Of a DNA stretch of 31,852 nucleotides, positions 7,106-15,612 are shown piece by piece. This stretch comes from an uncultured bacterium (GTDB lineage Bacteria; Actinomycetota; Actinomycetes; S36-B12): assembly GCA_903896585.1 (NCBI GenBank), contig CAITYI010000011.1:1-31852 (forward strand), read 5' to 3'. Below the pieces are notes generated by a model. It was not told the origin of the DNA, ran no database searches, and worked only from the letters and a program-made list of their open reading frames with translations. Each line of letters begins with the position of its first letter. Position 1 is the stretch's first letter. Made by a program: the position numbers and the translations under genes.

Positions 7106-8681
7106 GGCCACGCTCGCGGACTTGATACTTGTCAATTCGCTCCGACGGTGTCTTGGGCAGGGAGTCGACGACCTCGATGTAGCGAGGCGCCGCGAAGCGG
7201 GGCAGGCGCTCGACCATGAAGTCCAACAGATCACTTGGCGCCACTACCGCACCTTCACGCAGGACGATCAGCAGAGCGACGTCCTCGTCGCCGACCTCCG
7301 AAGGAACGCCGATGGCTGCGCACTCCAAGACATCGGTGTGCTTTAGCCCGGCCTGCTCCACCTCCCAAGCGGAGATGTTCTCCCCTCGGCGGCGGATCGA
7401 GTCCTTGCTCCTGCCCACGTATTCGAAGCCACTGCCGTCCTCGCGCTCACGCAGCAGGTCACCCGTGTGAAACCATAGGTTGGTAAATGTCACAGCGGTC
7501 GCCTCGGGCTTGTTCCAGTAACCAAGTGCAACCGAGAACGGCACCTCGGGCCGCACGCACAGCAGACCCGACTCACCAACGGGCACAAGAGCATCGTCAT
7601 CATCCACGAGCGCAACTTGCATGCCGTCTGCCGGCGTGCCGACCGTACCTATGGTCTCCGCATCTCGGCGACAGGCCAAAATCAGCGGAATCTCGGTCGT
7701 GCCATAGCCCTCTAGGAGGCGCACGGAGAAACGCTTTTCCAGCTCACGCTGCGCCATGGGCGGGATAGCGGACCCCACTCCCACGAGCAGGGGGGCATCG
7801 GCGGCCCGGCCGCGCCCAGACTGCTTAGCGAGTAGTTGAAGCATCGTGCCGATGAATCCGAAAGCATTCGCACCGGCATTCTCGACATCGGCCCAGAATC
7901 GCGAGACGCTGAACCGCGCAGAGAGCGTTGCGCGGCCGCGAAGGTAGACCGCGAGCAAGATGGCCGCCCGCCCGTCGAGGTGGTAAAGCGGTTGCGCAGA
8001 GTAGATGGACAAGTTTGCATCGAAGCCCGCCCAGGTGGCGTAAAGTCGGGCGGTGGATGGGTAGTACCCGTGGGCCCACATGACGCCCTTCGAGGGACCG
8101 GTGGTCCCGGAGGTGTACACGATCGAGGCGAGTTGGCCCGGGCGGGTGCTGGACCACTCCTCATCTCCCTGCGCACCGCCTTCCATGAACTGCGACCACG
8201 TGAGGTAGCGGGACCCATCCCCGAGGATGTCAGGCGCCTCGTCGACATCGAGTACCACGACCACCTCAGGAGTTGTACCGCCGGCGGTAAGCACACCTTC
8301 GAGCAACTCGGGTGTCGCAATGAGCACTCGCGGACCGCTGTCGGACACGAAATATGCCAGTTGGCTGCCACGCGATTCTGCATTGAGTGGGACGTCGACG
8401 CCGCCCGCGATGAGCGAGCCGAACCATGTCCACACCGCCTCGACCCGGTTGGGCATAAAGATCGCCACCCGGTCGCCGGGTTGCAGTCCGTGCCTGCGCA
8501 GGCCCGCGGCCACCGCGGACGCCCGCTCCCAAGCCTCCGCAAAAGTGTACGAGCAGCCGCCAATGGTGAGGAACACCTGATCACCAGAGTCTCGCGCCGC
8601 TCGCATCAGCTCACCCGGGAGAGGCAACCACTCGGAAGTGTCGAGCTCTGCGGCGTCGCGCCCGGTTCCCGTGTTCCGCAT
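7068..8681 (-). CDS. ANL-superfamily acyl-CoA ligase (crotonobetaine/carnitine-CoA-ligase-like)
   Basis: This is a 537-residue protein from the ATG at 8681. The A3 phosphate-binding loop Y-T-S-G-T-T-G-P-S-K-G is at 189-199. E-G-Y-G-T-T-E and the hinge Y-V-G-R-S-K-D-S-I-R-R-R-G-E-N-I-S follow. The enzyme would activate a carboxylic acid as an adenylate and then form the CoA thioester. The C-terminal motif reads L-P-K-T-P-S-E-R-I-D-K, with Arg where the usual catalytic Lys falls by alignment; the Lys three residues later may substitute. An upstream ATG at 8837 would overlap the next gene and include a cluster dyad, so it was not used. In the pathway it likely activates the acid made by the aldehyde dehydrogenase. 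Confidence 0.88.
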   Translation of the reverse strand: MRNTGTGRDAAELDTSEWLPLPGELMRAARDSGDQVFLTIGGCSYTFAEAWERASAVAAGLRRHGLQPGDRVAIFMPNRVEAVWTWFGSLIAGGVDVPLNAESRGSQLAYFVSDSGPRVLIATPELLEGVLTAGGTTPEVVVVLDVDEAPDILGDGSRYLTWSQFMEGGAQGDEEWSSTRPGQLASIVYTSGTTGPSKGVMWAHGYYPSTARLYATWAGFDANLSIYSAQPLYHLDGRAAILLAVYLRGRATLSARFSVSRFWADVENAGANAFGFIGTMLQLLAKQSGRGRAADAPLLVGVGSAIPPMAQRELEKRFSVRLLEGYGTTEIPLILACRRDAETIGTVGTPADGMQVALVDDDDALVPVGESGLLCVRPEVPFSVALGYWNKPEATAVTFTNLWFHTGDLLREREDGSGFEYVGRSKDSIRRRGENISAWEVEQAGLKHTDVLECAAIGVPSEVGDEDVALLIVLREGAVVAPSDLLDFMVERLPRFAAPRYIEVVDSLPKTPSERIDKYQVRERGLTAAAVDLHPPR

Positions 8682-8735
8682 GACGACATTCAATCGGCAC
8701 CGCCCCGAGATCGGATCGACAAGGGTCGTATTCTG

Positions 8736-8748
8736 CCCACTCGGGGGA
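8736..8748. promoter_or_regulatory. Cluster dyad site 4 (CCCA-CT-CGGGGGA)
   Basis: CCCACTCGGG at 8736-8745 followed by GGA, 55 bp upstream of the acyl-CoA ligase start and downstream of the FAD oxidoreductase stop. Confidence 0.55.
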
Positions 8749-8784
8749 ATATGGTTGGAGCGGAGTGGAGTAACGACAGACTGG

Positions 8785-10092
8785 TTATGGCAGAACCCGG
8801 TCCAGTCGATCAGTGAGGCGATCGGCCAGCCAAGCAAGTTTTAGCGTGACCGGGTTCACGATCCCAGGTGCAAACTTGGGGGTGGACCGCCACAGAACTT
8901 TGAGATCCTGGTGCATCTCGCCGCCGGACAAATGCTCGGCGAACAGGTAGCCAAGGTACGGGGCCTGTGGAAGGCCATGGCCGTTGCAGGCAATCGAGTA
9001 GGACACGCGGGGGGATAGGTGCCCCGCCATGGGAAGTGTTGACGATGTCATGCCGACCCACCCGCCCCAGGTGCGAGCCGGAACCACGTCGACCAGAGTG
9101 GGGAACCTCATGCGGAAGCCGCGCATGATTTCTGCCACTACCCCCTGATCAGGCGGTCGATCCCCGATGGGTCCACGGGGCATCTGCATCTGACGAACCG
9201 TGCAGAGAATAGATCCTCGTTGGGTGATGCGGTAACTTTCCATCACCAAGTGGGTGGTGACGATTGGCACCCGACTGGTCCAGCCTGCTTCATCCAGTCG
9301 TGCCCCGTCCACGGGCTCGGTCTCGACGGCAGTCACACGAACGGGCGTGCTGAGCCAGCGAGGGGTTATATCGAGGTCATTCATGAATGCGTTCGTGGTG
9401 AGCAGAACCTGGTTCGCGCGAACGATGCCTTGGTCAAGCAGGATCTCGACCGTGGAGCCAGATTCCTTGATTCTCCGAACCGGCGACTGCTCGTAGATGC
9501 GCACACCCGCGCGGAGTGCAGTGGTCCTCATTCCTAAAGACAGCTCTCCTGGATTCAAAATGCCACCGAGCGGCATGCGAAGTCCACCCAGGAAGGCTGC
9601 AGGTACTCCTGCCTCTGTACTACTCAGGACCTGGCTGCGGCCTCCGACCTTGACCAACTTCCTAATTGCTCGGAGTTGTCGTTGGGTCGTTGCGGTAACA
9701 AGCATGCCGGTTCGTTCATAGTGACAATCGATGCCGTAACGATCGATGAGGTCCTCGGTGAAGGTGACCGAGGTATTGGCGAATCGGGCAAGATCCCGCA
9801 CGCGATCGGAGTAGAAGAGATTTAGGATTCGAGCGTCGCTGCCAATACTGTTGCTGAGATACCCTGCGTTTCGGCTGCTGGCGCCCCAACCACATATATC
9901 CGACTCGATCAGCGCTACATCGCAACCCAACTGCGCAAGACGAAGAGCCGCGGACATCCCCCCAAGGCCACCGCCAATCACTGCAACATCGCAGTTCACA
10001 ACACCGCTGACCTTAGGCTGAACGTCAGCGGGACGATCCACCCAACCGGTGCCGGTGAGATACGTTATTCCAGACCCAATCGCGTGATTCAA
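8785..10092 (-). CDS. DAO-family FAD-dependent oxidoreductase (amine/amino-acid oxidase-like)
   Basis: This 435-residue protein has an FAD-binding dinucleotide fold, V-I-G-G-G-L-G-G-M-S-A-A at 38-49, then G-W-G-A-S-S-R-N-A-G-Y as in gamma-glutamylputrescine oxidase-like and DadA-like enzymes, and a C-terminal F-A-x-x-L-S-G-G segment. Such enzymes oxidise C-N bonds of secondary amines or N-substituted amino acids to imines. The start is a TTG at 10092 behind an AGGGGAAGG ribosome binding site. It has 118 bp of upstream spacer after the SDR gene and lacks an obvious cluster dyad, so it may belong to the upstream operon. Confidence 0.85.
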   Translation of the reverse strand: MNHAIGSGITYLTGTGWVDRPADVQPKVSGVVNCDVAVIGGGLGGMSAALRLAQLGCDVALIESDICGWGASSRNAGYLSNSIGSDARILNLFYSDRVRDLARFANTSVTFTEDLIDRYGIDCHYERTGMLVTATTQRQLRAIRKLVKVGGRSQVLSSTEAGVPAAFLGGLRMPLGGILNPGELSLGMRTTALRAGVRIYEQSPVRRIKESGSTVEILLDQGIVRANQVLLTTNAFMNDLDITPRWLSTPVRVTAVETEPVDGARLDEAGWTSRVPIVTTHLVMESYRITQRGSILCTVRQMQMPRGPIGDRPPDQGVVAEIMRGFRMRFPTLVDVVPARTWGGWVGMTSSTLPMAGHLSPRVSYSIACNGHGLPQAPYLGYLFAEHLSGGEMHQDLKVLWRSTPKFAPGIVNPVTLKLAWLADRLTDRLDRVLP

Positions 10093-10210
10093 TTGTCTGC
10101 CTTCCCCTCTAGCCGTGCATTCACCGAACCTGTCGTCACTCTGTTCATGCGTTAGTACTTCTCAGTGACCTTGCCGTCCCGGCGGTGGAGCTCAGCGCCG
10201 GGCTGTTCCG

Positions 10211-10945
10211 CTACATCGCCAGGCCCCCATCAACCGGGAGAACTGCACCCGTGATGTACGAAGCCTCCTCGGATGCGAGGAAGCCAACCGCGAAGGCGAT
10301 CTCCGCAGGATCTCCCCAGCGGCCCAGTGGGATTGCCTCCACCACCTGCTCGAGTTTGTCCGCAGGAATAGATTCCACCATTCGAGTTCGGGCATTTGGG
10401 GAGATCGCATTTACCGTGATGCCGTGGCGCCCGGTCTCCTTTGCTACTGACTTGGTGAATCCGATGATCCCTGCCTTGGCGGTGGCGTAATTGGACTGGC
10501 CAAGATTTCCATGCAGACCCGTGTACGAAGTTACGTTGACGATGCGGCCGTATTTCGCGGCCCGGAAATGGGGGATGCAGGCTCGCGTGAACCGGAAGGT
10601 GCCTCCGACATGTGTCGCGAGGACCCGATCCCAATCTTCATCCGTCAGCTTCCACGTCATCTTGTCGATGAGAATGCCCGCGTTGTTCACGAGCACGTCG
10701 ATGCGCCCCGTCTGCGTTATGACGGTCTCAACTACGCGCTCGACATCCAATGTCGACGAGACATCGGCGGCAACGCCTGAACATCCAATTGAATTGACTG
10801 AGCGGTCGAGTTCCTCAGCGTCAAAGTCGACGAGGTAGGTGGCTGCCCCCGCTTGGTGAAACATGCGCCCGACTTCGAGCCCGATGCCGCGGGCTGCGCC
10901 CGTGACGATGACGGAGCGGCCGGTGAAGTCAAAAGTTGTGGGCAT
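10211..10945 (-). CDS. Short-chain dehydrogenase/reductase (3-hydroxyacyl-CoA dehydrogenase / FabG-like)
   Basis: This is a 244-residue classical SDR with the cofactor motif T-G-A-A-R-G-I-G (15-22), N-N-A-G, a catalytic Ser in V-T-S-Y and the Y-A-T-A-K active-site motif. It ends in G-A-V-L-P-V-D-G-G. In a beta-oxidation setting it most likely oxidises a 3-hydroxyacyl-CoA to the 3-oxo form. The ATG at 10945 is chosen because upstream codons overlap the acyl-CoA dehydrogenase; the gap to that gene is 31 bp. Confidence 0.85.
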   Translation of the reverse strand: MPTTFDFTGRSVIVTGAARGIGLEVGRMFHQAGAATYLVDFDAEELDRSVNSIGCSGVAADVSSTLDVERVVETVITQTGRIDVLVNNAGILIDKMTWKLTDEDWDRVLATHVGGTFRFTRACIPHFRAAKYGRIVNVTSYTGLHGNLGQSNYATAKAGIIGFTKSVAKETGRHGITVNAISPNARTRMVESIPADKLEQVVEAIPLGRWGDPAEIAFAVGFLASEEASYITGAVLPVDGGLAM

Positions 10946-10976
10946 AAGTCTGGCCTGCCTTTCATTGAGTATGGAG

Positions 10977-12770
10977 TTACAACAGGGTCGGGTCGATATC
11001 GAGCAGCATGCGGTCGCGTGCTTCGAGGAGGTCAAGGGTTGGCCCAATCTCCGGAAGCATGTGACTAATGAAGTATCTGCCGGCTAGGCGCTTGCCTTCG
11101 TAGAAGGACCCGTCCTTACCATCACAAGCGATGAGCTGCTCCAGCCATATCCATGCGACGACCACATTCCCCAGGGCGTCGGCATGCCGGGTGGCGTTGG
11201 CTAGAGCGAGCTCTGGGTCAACCTCCGTCCACAGCGATCGCGTGGCCCCGAAGGCACGCTCCATCCAGGTGCACACTGCCTCGGCTTCGTCACTTAGAGA
11301 GGTTGGTGCAGAATCCACTGTCGCCCTGATGCGTGCTTCGAGCAGGGCGAGACCTGCGCCGTTGTCCTGCCTTAATTTGCGACCGATCAAGTCGACGGCC
11401 TGGATACCGTCAGTTCCTTCGTGAATCGGGTTGAGACGATTGTCGCGGTAGAACTGCTCCACCGGATACTCGCGCGTGTAGCCGTATCCGCCGTGAATCT
11501 GGAGCGCCCAGTCATCGGCTCGCAAGCACCATTTCGATGGCCAGGCCTTGGCAATGGGTGTGAGCACACCCAGCAATAGCAGCGCCTCAACTCGCTCGTC
11601 CTCCGTTTCGGCGGTGGTCGATTCATCGAGCAACAGACTCGAATAAAGGATGAGTCCCATTCCGCCCTCGACAACGGCCTTCGAAGAAATAAGCATGCGC
11701 TTGACGTCTGGGTGCCGATCGATTGTCACCTGTGGGCTCGTTGGGTCCTTGTCGGCCCCGAGGCGACCCTGGGTACGGGTGCGCGCATAATCAAGGGCGT
11801 GCAGGTAGCCGGTGTAGCCAAGTGCAACAGCCCCCGCCCCCACTCCGAGCCTGGCCTCGTTCATCATGTGAAACATGTATGTGAGTCCGTTGAACGACTC
11901 GCCCACCCGGTAGCCCACTGCACCAGGCTCACCATCGACCAGGTGCACACCCTCGCCGAAATTTAGGAACGTGTTGACCGTCCCCCGGTAGCCCATCTTG
12001 TGATTAAGTCCTGCGAGCACCACATCGTTTCGGGCACCGAGTGTGCCGTCCTCCTCGACCAAGTACTTGGGCACAATGAATAGGGAGAGACCCTTAACCC
12101 CTGCCGGCCCTCCCGACTCGCGAGCGAGAACGAGGTGGACGATGTTCTCCGACAGCGAGTGTTCGCCACCCGAGATCCACATCTTGTTTCCAAAGACTCG
12201 GTACGTGCCGTCAGGTGCCGGCACAGCCCGCGTCACGATGTCTGCGAGCGATGACCCAGCCTGAGGTTCCGAGAGGCACATGGTTCCGGTGAACCGGCCT
12301 TCAGCCTGTGGCACAACGAACCGAGCCACCTGTTCCGGGGAACCGTGCGCCGCAAGCGCACTTGCGTTGGCGATACTCAGCATCGGATACGCAGCGAGTG
12401 CGGAGTTCGCAGCCTGCAGCCAGGCAAAGCCTGCGCGTTGCACCACATGGGGTAATTGCCCTCCCCCGATCTCAGCGTCCATGCCGCTCGAGGCAAGACC
12501 CGAACGCGCAAACACTTCGAGGGCTGACCTCGCCTCCGCGGGCTGGCTGACCTCAACACCATCGAAGGTGGGCTCGTTCTCATCGAGCAAGCGATTAATG
12601 GGAGCGAAATGCTCCTCAGCTATTTCTTCGAACAGGTCCAACACGGAATCGAACACCTCACGGGAATGGCCGGCGTACCTCGGCGCACCGATCAGACATT
12701 CGACATCGAGCCACTCGTACAGCATGAAGTCGAGGTCACGGCGCGAGAGAATGCGGCTACTGCTGGACAA
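10977..12770 (-). CDS. Acyl-CoA dehydrogenase, DmdC-like (long form with C-terminal extension)
   Basis: This 597-residue protein has the long form typical of DmdC/FadE5-type dehydrogenases. It has the N-terminal helix region with F-A-P-I-N-R, the FAD-binding C-L-S-E-P-Q-A-G-S-S (165-174), W-I-S-G-G-E-H (198-204), and I-H-G-G-Y-G-Y-T-R-E-Y (425-435). H-E-G-T-D-G-I-Q at 450-457 holds the probable catalytic base E451. It introduces the alpha,beta double bond in an acyl-CoA. The start is a TTG at 12770 with GGGAG about 6 bp upstream. The substrate need not be 3-methylmercaptopropionyl-CoA; no other dmd genes are seen. It lies 29 bp after the saccharopine-dehydrogenase-like gene, in operon spacing. 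Confidence 0.9.
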   Translation of the reverse strand: MSSSSRILSRRDLDFMLYEWLDVECLIGAPRYAGHSREVFDSVLDLFEEIAEEHFAPINRLLDENEPTFDGVEVSQPAEARSALEVFARSGLASSGMDAEIGGGQLPHVVQRAGFAWLQAANSALAAYPMLSIANASALAAHGSPEQVARFVVPQAEGRFTGTMCLSEPQAGSSLADIVTRAVPAPDGTYRVFGNKMWISGGEHSLSENIVHLVLARESGGPAGVKGLSLFIVPKYLVEEDGTLGARNDVVLAGLNHKMGYRGTVNTFLNFGEGVHLVDGEPGAVGYRVGESFNGLTYMFHMMNEARLGVGAGAVALGYTGYLHALDYARTRTQGRLGADKDPTSPQVTIDRHPDVKRMLISSKAVVEGGMGLILYSSLLLDESTTAETEDERVEALLLLGVLTPIAKAWPSKWCLRADDWALQIHGGYGYTREYPVEQFYRDNRLNPIHEGTDGIQAVDLIGRKLRQDNGAGLALLEARIRATVDSAPTSLSDEAEAVCTWMERAFGATRSLWTEVDPELALANATRHADALGNVVVAWIWLEQLIACDGKDGSFYEGKRLAGRYFISHMLPEIGPTLDLLEARDRMLLDIDPTLL

Positions 12771-12799
12771 TGTGTGCTCCCGTTGCTGGTGAGGGACTG

Positions 12800-13954
12800 T
12801 CAGGCATCAACGTGCTGTGTTACGCGAAGACGTTGGCCATGTGCGCGATCACCCGCGTACGCCGACAGTCTGTCGAAGAATACCTCCGGATCGATTACGG
12901 CCTCGGGGGCATGAACACCCGGGGTTGTGATCTCGCCACCTGCAATCATCGAAGCACATACCGAAAGGGGGATTGAGGTCATCTCACCCATCCGCCCGTC
13001 GGGCAGCACATCCGTCGTGACACCCACAGTGACGCGCCGGCCGTCTTTCATACCCTGAGCCAGAGCCCACACATCCGGGAATGGCGCGCGCGCCCCGGCA
13101 GCAGGGCCACGTCTATCAGGGGCATCGAGCAGGGCATCACCGGCCTCGGCAACGGTCATCGCCCCGCTGCGCACCTTTTCGCCCAGCGCTCGGGCCACGT
13201 TGATCAGACCGGGTCGACCCGTCATGAGATTCAGGCTCTCGCGGATCCCCGGGAAGGTCCGCGGCAGCGTGATGGGCTCAGGATGCCCGCACGTCCACAC
13301 CGTTCCCGCGCCTATGCCCGGGTAAGTGACGGTCCGCTCCTCAAGAGCATCCACCTCGCGGTAGCCGCCCTCACGCCAAATGCGGATGGGCATTGAAAGA
13401 TTGTGTATCCAGTGTTCCAGCGCGGCCGATCCCCGAGCCGCCGCGATGCCCTCCGGCGAGGACGGCATGCCGACGCCCGCCGGCCATCCGGTGTATAAGT
13501 TTTCAACATCGTCGAGGTTGGCCGCAGCGGCTGCCGCGAGCAAATTAGAGACCCCCGGTGAAGCTCCCATCCCGACGATCGCAATAACCCCCGCCGCCAC
13601 GGCCGCATCATCAAGAGTGAGCATGTCGACCGTGGGCTCCCAGTCGTCGTTGATGTCCACGTAGTGGACACCTGCCTCAATCGCTGCCTCGAGCACGGGC
13701 CGGCCGAACCGATAGAACGGCCCAACCGTGTTGAGAACGATGTCCGCATTCCCTAAAGCTGCTTTCAGCGACCCCGGTTCGGTGATGTCGAGCGTGACAT
13801 GGGTCGCCTTGGCCCCAAGCTGTCCGGCCACTTCCGCGGCTCGATCACCGTCTCGGTCGGCTACCACCAGTTCGGTCACGTTGTCATCCGCAGCGATCGT
13901 GGCGCACGCGACCTGCCCCATTTCACCTGCACCCCCAACGATGAGTACCCGCAT
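12800..13954 (-). CDS. Saccharopine-dehydrogenase-like NAD(P)-binding protein
   Basis: This 384-residue protein has an N-terminal Rossmann motif V-G-G-A-G-E-M-G-Q (6-14) and, further in, T-V-G-P-F-Y-R-F-G and H-Y-V-D-I-N-D-D-W-E. These are typical of the saccharopine dehydrogenase NADP-binding family, in which G-P-F/Y and Y-x-D mark the first domain. Known members catalyse reductive or oxidative steps at secondary amines through an imine, but many actinobacterial homologues are uncharacterised. AAAGGAGAG 8 bp upstream supports the start at 13954. Its presence beside imine-reductase-like and amine-oxidase genes fits handling of C-N linkages. Confidence 0.8.
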   Translation of the reverse strand: MRVLIVGGAGEMGQVACATIAADDNVTELVVADRDGDRAAEVAGQLGAKATHVTLDITEPGSLKAALGNADIVLNTVGPFYRFGRPVLEAAIEAGVHYVDINDDWEPTVDMLTLDDAAVAAGVIAIVGMGASPGVSNLLAAAAAANLDDVENLYTGWPAGVGMPSSPEGIAAARGSAALEHWIHNLSMPIRIWREGGYREVDALEERTVTYPGIGAGTVWTCGHPEPITLPRTFPGIRESLNLMTGRPGLINVARALGEKVRSGAMTVAEAGDALLDAPDRRGPAAGARAPFPDVWALAQGMKDGRRVTVGVTTDVLPDGRMGEMTSIPLSVCASMIAGGEITTPGVHAPEAVIDPEVFFDRLSAYAGDRAHGQRLRVTQHVDA

Positions 13955-14010
13955 ATGTCAACTCTCCTTTCTGCGATCAACCAGCCGGTCAGCGCATGGT
14001 GCAATTGGCA

Positions 14011-14781
14011 TCACTGCGCAGTCCAGCCGCCGTCGACAACGAGGATCTGGCCGGTCATGAAGTCAGAGGCCTCCGAGGCGAGGAATACGGCAGGCCCGGT
14101 CATCTCGGTCGCAGCCGCCCATCGGCCCATGGGGGTGCTCCGCTTGATCCATTTGGCGATAGCTTCGTTGGCAAGCGCAGGGGCCGTCATTGCGGTCTCT
14201 ACAAATCCCGGGGCCAGCGCGTTGATCTGAATACCATGAATGGCCCACTCAAGGGAAAGTGCGCGGGTGAGACCGATCAGTCCATGCTTAGCCGACACGT
14301 AGGCGATGTCGTTGGCCACGGCCACCGTTCCGAGTACCGAAGCAACATTGATGACCTTCCCGTGATCGCTTGCAATAAGGTGCGGCGAGGCCGCCTTACA
14401 GAGAAGGAAACAGGACTGAAGATTCAACTCGAGGACGCGCTGCCAGGTTCCTAGTTCGGTGTCCTCAATGGATGAGTCGTGGTCATCAGCCGCATTATTT
14501 ACCAGAATGTCCAGTCCACCAAGTGCGGAGACTGCATCAGAAACAGCCGAGGTGATGGACGCCTCTGAACGCAAGTCAGCCTGCAGTGGTGTCACCGTGC
14601 CGCTCGCACCCGTAGCCATCTCTACTGTCTCGGCGAGGCCTGAGGCCGTCCGGGCCGCAATGAGCACGTGCGCTCCCCTTCGCGCGAATTCCACCGCAAT
14701 GGCCTGTCCGATCCCACGACTCGCCCCTGTGACGAGGGCGCGTCGGCCGGTGAGATCGAACACGTCTCGATACGACTCCAT
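14011..14781 (-). CDS. Short-chain dehydrogenase/reductase, FabG-like
   Basis: This is a 256-residue classical SDR: T-G-A-S-R-G-I-G (18-25), N-N-A-A, I-N-V-A-S with the catalytic Ser, Y-V-S-A-K active site, and C-terminal V-V-D-G-G-W. It probably acts on a hydroxyacyl-CoA or an alcohol of the pathway. AGGAAG lies about 14 nt upstream of the ATG. The leader holds three 19-bp tandem repeats, two inverted repeats and a cluster dyad, so this looks like the first gene of an operon running to the acyl-CoA dehydrogenase or beyond. Confidence 0.85.
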   Translation of the reverse strand: MESYRDVFDLTGRRALVTGASRGIGQAIAVEFARRGAHVLIAARTASGLAETVEMATGASGTVTPLQADLRSEASITSAVSDAVSALGGLDILVNNAADDHDSSIEDTELGTWQRVLELNLQSCFLLCKAASPHLIASDHGKVINVASVLGTVAVANDIAYVSAKHGLIGLTRALSLEWAIHGIQINALAPGFVETAMTAPALANEAIAKWIKRSTPMGRWAAATEMTGPAVFLASEASDFMTGQILVVDGGWTAQ

Positions 14782-14797
14782 GTGCGGTGCTCACTTC

Positions 14798-14854
14798 CTA
14801 GTACGGATAGAACGATCTAGTACGGATAGAACGATCTGGTACGGATAAGACGAT
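14798..14854. repeat. Three 19-bp tandem repeats in the SDR leader
   Basis: Units CTAGTACGGATAGAACGAT at 14798-14816 and 14817-14835 are identical; the third at 14836-14854 differs at three positions. They end 17 bp before the ATG at 14781 and could be an operator array or a slippage product. Confidence 0.9.
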
Positions 14855-14888
14855 GTGATCAGATCACGACAGGCAATAGTGATCACTA
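14855..14888. promoter_or_regulatory. Two adjacent inverted repeats between the dyad and the tandem repeats
   Basis: GTGATC-A-GATCAC occupies 14855-14867, and the perfect palindrome TAGTGATCACTA occupies 14877-14888. Both contain GTGATC/GATCAC halves, so one dimeric regulator could bind both. Confidence 0.5.
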
Positions 14889-14906
14889 AACAGGACACCG
14901 ATTGCG

Positions 14907-14919
14907 CCCAGTTGGGGGA
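14907..14919. promoter_or_regulatory. Cluster dyad site 5 (CCCA-GT-TGGGGGA)
   Basis: CCCAGTTGGG at 14907-14916 followed by GGA, in the 160-bp gap between the RidA gene's stop and the SDR start. Confidence 0.6.
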
Positions 14920-14941
14920 AGACTCAATTTCAAACTTCGAC

Positions 14942-15346
14942 TCAGTTGCAAACAGCGATTCCGTCGAACTCGACCAAGGCTTCGGGACTTCCAAGCGCCT
15001 GCACGCCAAGAACTTTCATTGTCGGACGCCTTAGGCCAATGTCGGATGCGGCTGATGCAAGCCCCGCGAGCACCTGCTCCTGCCGGGCAGGGGTGCTGTC
15101 GACGATATAGACGTTGAGTTGGACGATGTCAGCGACGCTGGCTCCGCATGCTTCAACGGCGAGCGCGAAGTTGCGCAACGCACAATCACTCTGCCCCTGA
15201 TAGTCGCCGAGAGCCAGGACCTCACCGGCGAGATCGCTGGCCACCTGGCCGCCAACGAAGACTGTCCGACTGCCGGTGGCCACGATCGCATGGGCGAATC
15301 CGTGCGCTGGGTACAGCGTGGCAGGATCCACTCGCTCAAGACCCAC
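14942..15346 (-). CDS. RidA/YjgF-family protein lacking the usual catalytic Arg
   Basis: This is a 134-residue protein from a GTG at 15346 with AGGAG 5 bp upstream; a TTG at 15361 in frame has no ribosome binding site. The family pattern is visible: T-L-Y, V-G-G-Q-V-A, A-L-R-N-F-A-L-A-V, V-Y-I-V-D, and A-L-V-E-F-D-G-I-A-V at the end. Archetypal RidA carries an Arg in a P-A-R-S-like motif near the C-terminus that binds the imine carboxylate. Here the equivalent segment reads R-P-T-M-K, so Met replaces that Arg by alignment. It may therefore belong to a Rid subfamily with another role. Its neighbourhood of amine-oxidising enzymes fits a role with reactive imines or enamines. Confidence 0.8.
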   Translation of the reverse strand: MGLERVDPATLYPAHGFAHAIVATGSRTVFVGGQVASDLAGEVLALGDYQGQSDCALRNFALAVEACGASVADIVQLNVYIVDSTPARQEQVLAGLASAASDIGLRRPTMKVLGVQALGSPEALVEFDGIAVCN

Positions 15347-15372
15347 GCTTGCTCCTGACAACTATGACGATG

Positions 15373-15410
15373 GCGAACGCCCACACGATAAGCGAACTTC
15401 CACACGATAA
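15373..15410. repeat. Two 19-bp tandem repeats in the RidA leader
   Basis: Units GCGAACGCCCACACGATAA (15373-15391) and GCGAACTTCCACACGATAA (15392-15410) differ at two positions and lie directly head to tail, 26 bp before the GTG start. Confidence 0.85.
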
Positions 15411-15452
15411 AAGGTGCGGAAGAACCGTGCGTTCGCGGTGCGCCAAAGTCTG

Positions 15453-15465
15453 CCCATCGGGGGGA
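15453..15465. promoter_or_regulatory. Cluster dyad site 6 (CCCA-TC-GGGGGGA)
   Basis: CCCATCGGGG at 15453-15462 followed by GGA, in the region between the divergent RidA and response-regulator genes. It is less symmetric than other sites. Confidence 0.45.
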
Positions 15466-15583
15466 TGTCGGTGCCTCAAACCCCTGGCACCTGCGAGAGG
15501 AGTCCGCCGTCGACGGCGACACTTCCCGGTAGGTCAAATAGCTCGTTCACGGGTCACACCCCACATTAAGTTGCCGAAAGTGG

Positions 15584-15612
15584 TTGACAGCGGACGATCT
15601 TGGCACTTTACT
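15584..15612 (+). promoter_or_regulatory. Sigma70-type promoter of the response regulator gene
   Basis: A consensus -35 TTGACA at 15584-15589, a 17-bp spacer, and -10 TTTACT at 15607-15612 (4 of 6 consensus bases). The expected start of transcription near 15619 falls inside the first 12-bp palindrome. Confidence 0.7.

Noticed and set aside
8682..8837. N-terminal extension of the acyl-CoA ligase
   Set aside because: It overlaps the preceding gene's end and contains a cluster dyad, and the homologous protein begins near 8681.
10977..12770. A DMSP demethylation pathway based on the DmdC-like dehydrogenase
   Set aside because: No other dmd genes are present, and the long acyl-CoA dehydrogenase form has many substrates.
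14124..14136. CCCATGGGGG as another cluster dyad
   Set aside because: It lies inside the SDR coding sequence over a conserved Pro-Met-Gly, and the spacing differs.
14855..14888. A CRP-type binding site
   Set aside because: The half-sites GTGATC/GATCAC are too closely spaced (1 bp) compared with the 6-bp spacer of CRP sites.
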